Part shown: positions 23,762 through 29,696 of the stretch, in pieces
Numbering within the stretch: position 1 is the first letter of the stretch
Layout: every line of letters starts with the position of its first letter
DNA from: an uncultured Oscillospiraceae bacterium
GTDB taxonomy: Bacteria > Bacillota > Clostridia > Oscillospirales > Oscillospiraceae
Reading direction: 5' to 3'
Assembly: GCA_910587395.1 (NCBI GenBank)
Contig: CAJULJ010000035.1
Location: 1-29,696 of the forward strand
Length of the DNA stretch: 29,696 nt
Notes under the pieces: generated by a model
Told to the model about the DNA's origin: nothing
Database searches by the model: none
The model's input: only the letters and a program-made list of their open reading frames with translations
Translations under genes and position numbers: made by a program

Positions 23762-23815
23762 ATCCCAAACGCTGTGCAACACGGCATACAAACGATCAAG
23801 GAAGTGGAATGTCCC

Positions 23816-24628
23816 ATGTATCTCTCCGATTATCATTTTCACACCCGCTGCTCCTCTGACTCCCCCGCCACCCTGACCCAGCAGGCCAAAGCGGCCATGG
23901 CAGCCGACGTGCGGGAGCTTTGCGTCACCGATCACTGGAACCTGCTGGACCAGCAGGGCAATCATCTGCCCACCGTCTACGACTGGGGCCCTTCCCTGGA
24001 CCAGTGGCGGAAGCTGAGAAACCGCTGGCCGGGAAAGCTGGAGCTCCGCCTGGGGGTGGAGGTGGGCAACGGCGTGCTGGACCCCGCCGCCGTGGACGCC
24101 TCGCTGACCATCCCCGAGCTGGACTTCGTCATCGGCTCCCTCCACAGCCAGAGCGCCGCCGCCGGGGGCCGGGGCATCTTCACCGTGGCCAAGGAGTGCC
24201 GCAGAAAAGAGGACGGTGCCGCCATCATCGAGGACTATATGAACATGCTGGAGGAGCTGGTCTACACCGACGGCTATGACGTGCTGGGCCATATGATCTA
24301 CCCCCTGCGCTATATCCCGGCGGAGTATGAGCTGGACCTGCATCCCTGGTGGGACCGGCTGGCGGAGGTATTCCGGGTGGTCATCTCCCGGGGAAAGGGC
24401 ATCGAGCTGAACACCACCGCCGGGGCCACGGTGGAACAGTGGCGGGACGTGCTGGCGCTGTACCGGGACCTGGGGGGCGAGGTGCTGACCCTGGGCTCCG
24501 ACGCCCACCGGCCTGAGCACATGGCCGCCGCCTTCCCCCAGGCGGTGGAGCTGATCCAGGCGCTGGGCTTCCGCTGGCTGTGCGTCTACCGTCAGCGCAC
24601 GCCGCTGTTCTCCAAGCTGGACAGCTGA
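23816..24628 (+). CDS. PHP-domain phosphoesterase, histidinol-phosphatase-like
   Basis: A 270-residue PHP-fold metal-dependent phosphatase. Metal-binding motifs in order are DYHFHTRCSSDS (His7, His9), VTDHWN, LGVEVGNG, VIGSLHS, DVLGHM and LGSDAHRPEH. This is the HisK/HisJ pattern, which would remove phosphate from L-histidinol phosphate. No other his genes are near, so the substrate could differ. The frame is open far upstream, but ATG 23816 fits both promoter and ribosome site. Confidence 0.85.
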   Translation: MYLSDYHFHTRCSSDSPATLTQQAKAAMAADVRELCVTDHWNLLDQQGNHLPTVYDWGPSLDQWRKLRNRWPGKLELRLGVEVGNGVLDPAAVDASLTIPELDFVIGSLHSQSAAAGGRGIFTVAKECRRKEDGAAIIEDYMNMLEELVYTDGYDVLGHMIYPLRYIPAEYELDLHPWWDRLAEVFRVVISRGKGIELNTTAGATVEQWRDVLALYRDLGGEVLTLGSDAHRPEHMAAAFPQAVELIQALGFRWLCVYRQRTPLFSKLDS

Positions 24629-24657
24629 AAAATACCATTACGGGGCAAAAGATTCGC

Positions 24658-24686
24658 TGTTCAGCCTGAGGAAAAACCGCTATACT
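24658..24686 (+). promoter_or_regulatory. Possible promoter of the mtnK-like/gldA pair
   Basis: TGTTCA (24658-24663), 17 bases, TATACT (24681-24686). The -35 box is weak. A small palindrome CCGCCT/AGGCGG (about 24708-24721) lies in the leader just before the start codon. Confidence 0.45.
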
Positions 24687-24738
24687 AAATGATGTATTCG
24701 TGTATTTCCGCCTCAGGCGGAGAAATGGCGGTGGTCAG

Positions 24739-25980
24739 ATGATCGTATTGGACAAGACCAATATTATCCCTTATCTGCGGGAGCACTATCCCGCTTTCGA
24801 TGTCAGCGGTCCGGTGTCCGTGTCCGCCATTGGAGACGACGAGGAGGATTCCCAGGGGCTTATCAACTACCTTTTCCGGGCACGCAACGAGAGCGGGTCC
24901 CTCATTATCAAGCAGGCCCGGGCCAATATGCGCCTGGACGACGATGTGGAGTCCACCGACGCCAGCTACTGCCCTCCGCAGGACCGGAACTACTCCGAAT
25001 ACCTGACCATCAAGCTGCGCCGGGCCATCACCCCGGACTGCGTGCCCGAGGCGTACTACGCCGACCGGGAAAACCACGTGTTCCTCATGGAGGACGTGAG
25101 CTACCTAAAGCCAGGCCGGGCCCAGCTGGCCCACGGCGTCATGATCGACGGCCTGGCGGAGCGGGTGGCGGAGTTTTTGGCCGACATCCATTTCTACACC
25201 ACCGAATTTTATCTGGATACCGAGGAATTCCGGGAACTGGGCCGCCGCTTTGTCAGCACCGGCATGCGGGCCATCATGGAAAACTGGCTGTTCCTGCGGG
25301 ACACCCCCACCCATAAATGCCCGCCTCTGACCCAGCACTTCCTGCCCTATATCTTTGCGGAGGACGTGGTGCTCCAGTCCCATATCCTGCGCCACAAGTA
25401 CATGAACACCACCGAGGCGTTCATCCACTCCGATATCCATACCTCTAACATATTTGCCGATGATACCCACTTGAAGGTCATCGATATGGAGTACACCTTT
25501 GCCGGGCCGGTGGCCTACGACATGGGCTATTTCCTGGCCAGCCTGGTGTCCCAGTACTGCTCGGCGGTGTTCCGGCCCTTCCCCTCCGAGCGGGAGCGGG
25601 CGGATTTCAAGCAATACCTGCTCTTCTCCATCTACACCCTGGTGGACAGCTACCAGAAGCGCTTTGCCGCTCACTGGAGCGATGAGGCCAAGGAGGTCTA
25701 CCGCTCCTGCCCCGGTTTCCGGGACGCGTTTTTGGCGGGGCTGGTCCCCGACATCGCGGGCTACGCCGCCATGCCCATGTTCACCCTGTGCATCAGTTCT
25801 TTCGGCTTCACCCAGGAGTTTGAGGTTATCCCCGACGAAAAGCGAAAACTCCACGCCCTCCAGCTCCACTGCTCCTTGGGCCGCCGTTTCCTGATAAACC
25901 GGGAGCGCGTCCGCACCCCCAGGGACATCATCGGCACCATCCTGGAGGGAGAGAGAGCATACCTCAGCTGCGTTCGGTAA
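24739..25980 (+). CDS. mtnK: S-methyl-5-thioribose kinase-like phosphotransferase
   Basis: A 413-residue member of the aminoglycoside phosphotransferase/choline kinase fold. The catalytic loop FIHSDIHTSNIF (Asp232) and metal site VIDMEYTFAGPVAYDMGYFL (Asp249) match methylthioribose kinase, as do the N-terminal region and the length of about 400. MtnK phosphorylates 5-methylthioribose in methionine salvage or the related DHAP shunt. The isomerase MtnA is not in the window. I take ATG 24739; an ATG 13 codons upstream falls in the leader palindrome. It runs into gldA after 35 bases. Confidence 0.82.
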   Translation: MIVLDKTNIIPYLREHYPAFDVSGPVSVSAIGDDEEDSQGLINYLFRARNESGSLIIKQARANMRLDDDVESTDASYCPPQDRNYSEYLTIKLRRAITPDCVPEAYYADRENHVFLMEDVSYLKPGRAQLAHGVMIDGLAERVAEFLADIHFYTTEFYLDTEEFRELGRRFVSTGMRAIMENWLFLRDTPTHKCPPLTQHFLPYIFAEDVVLQSHILRHKYMNTTEAFIHSDIHTSNIFADDTHLKVIDMEYTFAGPVAYDMGYFLASLVSQYCSAVFRPFPSERERADFKQYLLFSIYTLVDSYQKRFAAHWSDEAKEVYRSCPGFRDAFLAGLVPDIAGYAAMPMFTLCISSFGFTQEFEVIPDEKRKLHALQLHCSLGRRFLINRERVRTPRDIIGTILEGERAYLSCVR

Positions 25981-26015
25981 AAACAGCCCCACATATGATT
26001 AAGGAGGAATGTTCC

Positions 26016-27113
26016 ATGGCCAAAATTATGATTTATCCCAGCAAGTACGTCCAGGGCCCCGGCGAAATCGGCAAGCTGGGCGCCTATGCCGAGGGCTACG
26101 GCTCCAAAGCACTGGTCCTCATCTCCAACTCCGGCTATAAGCGCATCCAGGCCGCTCTGGACACCGGATTCCAAGGTTCCGGGTGCACTCCCGTCTACGA
26201 TTTCTTCAACGGCGAGTGCAGTAAGAATGAGATCAACCGGCTCCAGGGCGTCATGGACGCTCAGGGCTGTGACCTGGTCATCGGCATCGGCGGCGGCAAG
26301 ACGCTGGATACCGCCAAGGCTGTGGCCTTCTACAAAAAGACCCCTGTGCTGATCTGCCCCACCATTGCCTCTACCGACGCCCCCTGCTCCGCCCTGTCCG
26401 TCATTTACACCGACGCGGGCGTGTTTGAGGAGTACCTGTTCCTCCCCGCCAACCCCAACATGGTGCTCATGGACACCGACATTATCACCAAGTCCCCGGT
26501 GCGCCTCACCGTGTCCGGCATGGGCGACGCCCTGGCCACCTACTTTGAGGCCCGGGCCTGCCAAATCAGCGGCGCCTCCAACTGCGCCGGCGGGCAGGTC
26601 ACCGGCGCAGCCATGGCTCTGGCCAAGCTGTGCCTGGACACCCTGATGGACGAGGGTCTGAAGGCCAAGCTGGCCCTGGAGGCCGGGGCGTGCACCCCCG
26701 CCGTAGAAAAGGTCATCGAGGCCAACACCCTGCTCAGCGGCCTGGGCTTCGAGAGCGGCGGCCTGGCCGGCGCCCACGCCATCCACAACGGTCTGACGGT
26801 GCTGGAGGAGTGCCACCATATGTATCACGGCGAGAAGGTGGCGTTCGGCACCATCACCCAGCTGGTGCTGGAGAATGTGCCCTTGGAGGAGCTGGAGGAG
26901 ACCATCCAGTTCTGTGTCTCTCTGGGCCTGCCCGTCACCCTGAGCGAGCTGGGCATCAAGGAGGTCACCCCCGAGAAGGTGATGGCTGTGGCCGAGGCCG
27001 CCTGCGCCCCCACCGACACCCTGCACAATATGCCCTTCCCTGTCACTCCCCAGTCCGTGGCCGCCGCGATCCTGGCTGCCGACCGGTACGGTCGGTTCTA
27101 TCTGGGCGAGTAA
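26016..27113 (+). CDS. gldA: Glycerol dehydrogenase (iron/zinc-type alcohol dehydrogenase)
   Basis: A 365-residue NAD-dependent dehydrogenase, oxidising glycerol to dihydroxyacetone or running in reverse. The nucleotide-binding GIGGGKTLDTAKAVA and the metal ligands in VSGMGDALATYFEAR (Asp), GGLAGAHAIHNGLT (His) and YHGEKVAFGT (His) are clear. The start MAKIMIYPSKYVQGPGEIGK is typical of GldA. The ATG follows AAGGAGGAATGTTCC. It is probably co-transcribed with the mtnK-like gene. Confidence 0.94.
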   Translation: MAKIMIYPSKYVQGPGEIGKLGAYAEGYGSKALVLISNSGYKRIQAALDTGFQGSGCTPVYDFFNGECSKNEINRLQGVMDAQGCDLVIGIGGGKTLDTAKAVAFYKKTPVLICPTIASTDAPCSALSVIYTDAGVFEEYLFLPANPNMVLMDTDIITKSPVRLTVSGMGDALATYFEARACQISGASNCAGGQVTGAAMALAKLCLDTLMDEGLKAKLALEAGACTPAVEKVIEANTLLSGLGFESGGLAGAHAIHNGLTVLEECHHMYHGEKVAFGTITQLVLENVPLEELEETIQFCVSLGLPVTLSELGIKEVTPEKVMAVAEAACAPTDTLHNMPFPVTPQSVAAAILAADRYGRFYLGE

Positions 27114-27122
27114 GCAAGCTAT

Positions 27123-27163
27123 AAAAACAGCGCACAGGACAAATTGTCCTGTGCGCTGTTTTT
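27123..27163. terminator. Terminator between gldA and the convergent phosphatase gene
   Basis: A 20-base perfect palindrome (27123-27142 and 27144-27163), AAAAACAGCGCACAGGACAA and its complement, T-rich at both ends, so it can serve gldA and the minus-strand phosphatase gene. Confidence 0.9.
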
Positions 27164-27173
27164 GCTTTCTCCG

Positions 27174-27623
27174 TTACGTCAGACTGTCAAGCAGTCCCCG
27201 GCACCCCTCCAGCACATCCCGGTAGGTGGTCTCGAAGTCGCCGGTGTACCAGGGGTCCGCCACCTCGCCGGGCCGAGAGGCATAGTCCATCAGCAAATGC
27301 AGCTTGCCCTCCGGGTCGCCGCCGCAGATGCGCGTCATGCTGCGCAGGTTGGCCTTGTCCATCCCGATCAGCAGATCGTACTTCCGGTAGTCCCCCGCCG
27401 TCATCTGACGGGCCGTCTTGCCCGCGCAGCCGATGCCGTGCTCCGCCAGCTTGCGGCGGGCGGGCGGATAGACGCAGTTGCCGATCTCCTCCGTGCTGGT
27501 GGCGGCGGATTCAATGTAGAAATCGTCCGGCAGCCCCGCCTTTTCCACCAGATTCTTCATCACAAACTCGGCCATTGGGCTGCGGCAGATGTTGCCGTGG
27601 CAGACGAAAAGTATTTTAGTCAT
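27174..27623 (-). CDS. Low-molecular-weight protein tyrosine phosphatase
   Basis: A 149-residue phosphatase. The active-site loop VCHGNICRSP holds the nucleophile Cys8 and Arg14 (C-x5-R-S), and the general acid is Asp123 in ADPWYTGDF. Such enzymes act on protein phosphotyrosine, often with bacterial tyrosine kinases for capsule control. The frame is open 34 codons further upstream, but that extension is not like the family; ATG 27623 with AAGAGG upstream gives the normal length. The Tn916-like element begins within about 160 bases upstream, so its native promoter may be lost. Confidence 0.93.
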   Translation of the reverse strand: MTKILFVCHGNICRSPMAEFVMKNLVEKAGLPDDFYIESAATSTEEIGNCVYPPARRKLAEHGIGCAGKTARQMTAGDYRKYDLLIGMDKANLRSMTRICGGDPEGKLHLLMDYASRPGEVADPWYTGDFETTYRDVLEGCRGLLDSLT

Positions 27624-27784
27624 ATCCTGAAACCTCTTGAATGTATTGATATTCCGGGCCTCGCAGGTGTTTTGCGGCATTTTCTTCTGCTCATTCTCTT
27701 GGCATATCCCGGCATAAAACAGCACAGCTTTGACCCCAAAAGTAGTAGGAAAGGTAGTAAATCAAGGGTGCTTATCCCGTTTTA
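27624..27784. other. Junction zone between the chromosome and the Tn916-like element
   Basis: No gene is seen. An element end is expected just past the integrase 3' end; AAAGTAGTAGG and AAAGGTAGTAAA (about 27739-27762) are short direct-repeat-like sequences there, such as integrase arm sites. The exact end cannot be fixed without the uninterrupted site. Confidence 0.45.
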
Positions 27785-28984
27785 CTACCCGCCGCTGGCA
27801 ACCCGTTCCAGCTCCGCCTGCGCGTCCTCAAAGCCCAGGTGGGTGTAGGTGTTCAGCGTGACGCCAATATCCGAGTGTCCCATGAGGTATTGCAACGTCT
27901 TGGGGTTCATACCGCTCTTTGCCATGTTGGAACAGAATGTGTGCCTGCAAACGTGTGGGGTAACTTTGGGCATCTGCACCTTGTAGATGCTGTTGTACTT
28001 CTGGCAGATGTGCTTGAAGTAATGCTCCCAGTGAAGCGCCACCATCGGCTTGCCGTCCTTATCCAAATACAGAAAGCCGCACCTGCCGCCAATCATCGGC
28101 TCGGTCTTGGGCTTCGGCCTGTTGGCGATGATGCGCTGGAAGCGCTGGTACACATCGTCCGTCATAGGGATTTCCCGCGTTCCGCTGGAGGTTTTCGTGT
28201 CCTCAATGATATATTCCATGTTCCGCTTCCGTTGAAGCTGGTGGTTGACGCTGATCTTGCGGTTTTTCATGTCCAGGTCTGCTAGGGTCAGCCCTACGAA
28301 CTCCGAAATGCGAAGTCCCGTCTTGAACAGGATATAAATGCCGTCATAGTACCGGGAAAAGTGTTTGTCACCCTTTACAAATTCCAGAAATGCCCGCTCC
28401 TGTTTCCTTGTAATCGCTTCCCTTGTCACACTGTCGTTGACAACGACGGTAGCAAGCTGAAACTCGAACGGATTTTTGCGTATCAAATCATCGTCCACGG
28501 CCATCTGAAATGCAGGCCGGACAACGCCCCGAATGGAGTGGATTGAGCTGTATCCCCTGCCGTCCTGCTGTAATTTGATAAGCCAGCACTTGGCGTCGGA
28601 CAGCTTCACCCGGTCAATGCGCTGTCTCCCGAAGTCCTCTTTCTTGATGATATTGAGGACAAAGTTATAGTTGGCTTCTGTGTTGTGCCGGACGCCGGTT
28701 TTCTGGGAGAGGTACTTCTTCACCAAATCCAGAACGGTCATCTCTCCGCCGCGGGGAATAATGGCGTCCTCAATGTCCCGCCGGATTTGCTTCTCCTTTT
28801 CCCGCAGGGAAAGCCCGTCTCGTTTGCCCTGGGGCGTGCTGTCCGTGGCTTCCAGCTTCCAACTGTAAACAAATTGTGGCTTGCCGGTGGTGTCGATGTA
28901 TTTGTACGCATATCGTCCGTCTTTGCGTTGGCTCTCTCCGCTGCGAAGAATGCGGTTCTTGCTGTCACGTCGCTTTTCGCTCAC
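27785..28984 (-). CDS. int: Tyrosine recombinase, Tn916-family integrase
   Basis: A 399-residue integrase that would cut and join the element ends. The N-terminal arm-binding domain, core-binding domain (about 80-175) and catalytic domain are present. The catalytic set is complete: Arg225 (TGLRISEF), Lys264, His344 and Arg347 (PHVCRHTF), His370 (LMGHSDI) and Tyr380 (TLNTYTHL), nearly the same numbering as Tn916 Int (405 residues). The start is GTG 28984 after AAAGGAGCATAGAC. It follows xis, as in Tn916, and the element runs off the right edge. Confidence 0.95.
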   Translation of the reverse strand: MSEKRRDSKNRILRSGESQRKDGRYAYKYIDTTGKPQFVYSWKLEATDSTPQGKRDGLSLREKEKQIRRDIEDAIIPRGGEMTVLDLVKKYLSQKTGVRHNTEANYNFVLNIIKKEDFGRQRIDRVKLSDAKCWLIKLQQDGRGYSSIHSIRGVVRPAFQMAVDDDLIRKNPFEFQLATVVVNDSVTREAITRKQERAFLEFVKGDKHFSRYYDGIYILFKTGLRISEFVGLTLADLDMKNRKISVNHQLQRKRNMEYIIEDTKTSSGTREIPMTDDVYQRFQRIIANRPKPKTEPMIGGRCGFLYLDKDGKPMVALHWEHYFKHICQKYNSIYKVQMPKVTPHVCRHTFCSNMAKSGMNPKTLQYLMGHSDIGVTLNTYTHLGFEDAQAELERVASGG

Positions 28985-29007
28985 GTCTATGCTCCTTTCT
29001 GTGAAAA

Positions 29008-29051
29008 GAGCCTCGGCACGATATAATCATATTATACCATAGCCGAGGCTC
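29008..29051 (-). promoter_or_regulatory. Hairpin between xis and int with promoter-like loop
   Basis: GAGCCTCGGC (29008-29017) and GCCGAGGCTC (29042-29051) form a perfect 10-base stem. On the minus strand it is followed by TTTTC, like a terminator between xis and int. The loop holds TATAAT-like sequence on both strands (ATATAATCATATTATACC). Confidence 0.65.
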
Positions 29052-29104
29052 ATTTTCCATATCAATCCGACCGCTTTCTTAAAACTTTTCGCAAGGTGCG
29101 GTGC

Positions 29105-29311
29105 TTAAATCGACGACAGCTTATCCAAAAACTGCTCAAACCGCTGGCGTTTGATTAGAATTTTCACTCCGTTCTGAATGACAAAGCCAGCGTCCAGGTT
29201 GCTGTTTACCAGCCTGCGCAGTTTCTTTTCACCGATCCCGAAATAGCGGGAGGCTTCCTCAATAGTGAGGCAGAATTTGTCCTTTACCGAAATGCCGATT
29301 TCCTCGGCCAT
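29105..29311 (-). CDS. xis: Excisionase, Tn916 Xis-like
   Basis: A 68-residue DNA-binding protein with the excisionase winged-helix: LTIEEASRYFGIGEKKLRRL, then IQNGVKILIKRQRFEQFLD. It directs the integrase toward excision. Closely matches Tn916 Xis in length and pattern. It is upstream of int on the same strand. Confidence 0.93.
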   Translation of the reverse strand: MAEEIGISVKDKFCLTIEEASRYFGIGEKKLRRLVNSNLDAGFVIQNGVKILIKRQRFEQFLDKLSSI

Positions 29312-29400
29312 AGTTCACCAGCCCTTCTTTGAAATGCCCAGGCCCGTAGGCGGGAGGAACAGGGAAAGGGTAAGCTGTTCCTCCCAGCCGGGGCCGGTTA

Positions 29401-29637
29401 TCAGTTCACGCCGAGAATGGCGCGGATCAGTTTGTTTTCAAGACGGCTTTTCATGTACTCGTCCAGGCAGACATGGGGACAGCCGCTTTCGTCGTAGACT
29501 GTTCGGGTACACAGCTTGTTTATGTAGCCCTCGTAGTACCGCAAGACCTGCTCCACAGCGTCAGTGTCCCCAGCCTGGGACGCATCGCTCACTGCCAGCG
29601 GCAGCAGTTCACGGCCCTTGTAGTTACGGCGCTTCAT
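29401..29637 (-). CDS. Helix-turn-helix protein of Tn916-type elements
   Basis: A 78-residue protein of the small helix-turn-helix family seen beside the sigma-like gene of Tn916-type elements (MKRRNYKGRELLPLAV, GDTDAVEQVLRYYEGYI, LDEYMKSRLENKLIRAIL). Its role is thought to be regulatory but is not defined. The ATG follows AAAGGAGG by 8 bases. The bases to its right (29638-29696) show only the ribosome site; the next element gene lies outside the window. Confidence 0.8.
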   Translation of the reverse strand: MKRRNYKGRELLPLAVSDASQAGDTDAVEQVLRYYEGYINKLCTRTVYDESGCPHVCLDEYMKSRLENKLIRAILGVN

Positions 29638-29696
29638 AGCACTAACCTCCTTTCCTCGCTGTCAGTTTCGTTCGCAGGACATTCAGCGATTTTGTT

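Larger units (their letters stand above)
23345..23815. other. Intergenic stretch with two opposing promoters and possible gene remains
   Basis: No complete gene is seen. On the minus strand there is a frame of 141 codons (23392-23817) without good start features, plus small open frames of 31 codons (ATG near 23577) and 24 codons (ATG near 23428, after AGGGGCGGACA). The protein pieces do not match a family I know. The stretch could be a decayed minus-strand gene or a long thiamine kinase leader. Confidence 0.45.

Noticed and set aside
24706..24722. Operator palindrome in front of the mtnK-like gene
   Set aside because: CCGCCT/AGGCGG is only 6 bases with a tiny loop in GC-rich DNA; chance is likely.
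25761..27026. 421-codon minus-strand frame opposite gldA
   Set aside because: Shadow frame with no recognisable motif and no start signals.

Overview
The window looks like a piece of a high-GC Clostridia (Bacillota) chromosome, most like gut Oscillospiraceae (Flavonifractor/Pseudoflavonifractor type). This rests on clostridial-style proteins (TmcAL, a ThrRS-like/uridine-kinase fusion, a zinc-type L33, VanZ), strong AGGAGG ribosome sites, and mobile elements of the Tn4451/Tn5397 and Tn916 kinds. The genus is an inference. I see no rRNA, tRNA or CRISPR array.

Layout. 1-3340: right end of a mobilizable/conjugative element (relaxase lacking its N-terminus at the window edge, a TnpW-like protein, a large serine recombinase). 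Its end lies inside the first codons of a sugar-binding lipoprotein gene. 3290-9740: an alpha-galactoside uptake and hydrolysis locus (binding protein, two permeases, GH36 alpha-galactosidase, AraC-type regulator on the opposite strand); no transport ATPase is present. 9740-11800: a graveyard of a second element, holding a nested palindrome with TGGAACA repeats, a ParB-like fragment fused out of frame to a transglutaminase-like fragment, an intact mobC, a relaxase 5' end fused to an IS5-family transposase 3' end, and the 5' end of a replication initiator gene. 11898-14495: the rpmG-secE-nusG-rplK-rplA operon on the minus strand, with a consensus promoter and two structured untranslated regions. 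14520-15543: VanZ-like protein and RuvX/YqgF. 15544-15720: AT-rich palindromes between convergent genes.

15721-22590: acetate kinase (minus) divergent from TmcAL, which uses acetate to modify tRNA-Met, then peptidase T, a rhomboid-like membrane protein with a zinc ribbon, and a fused nucleoside kinase. 22715-27163: thiamine pyrophosphokinase (minus), a PHP-type histidinol-phosphatase-like protein, a methylthioribose-kinase-like protein and a glycerol dehydrogenase. 27174-27623: low-molecular-weight tyrosine phosphatase. 27785-29696: the int-xis end of a Tn916-family element that runs off the right edge.

The main story is a housekeeping backbone cut by three separate mobile elements in 30 kb. 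One has replaced the start of a transporter gene, one has decayed into fused gene pieces next to the ribosomal operon, and one sits just upstream of a phosphatase gene. No clearly new defence or metabolic system stands out. The least explained items are the 10.0-10.15 kb palindrome/repeat site, the ribosomal operon leaders, the rhomboid-like zinc-ribbon protein, and the 23.35-23.8 kb stretch.
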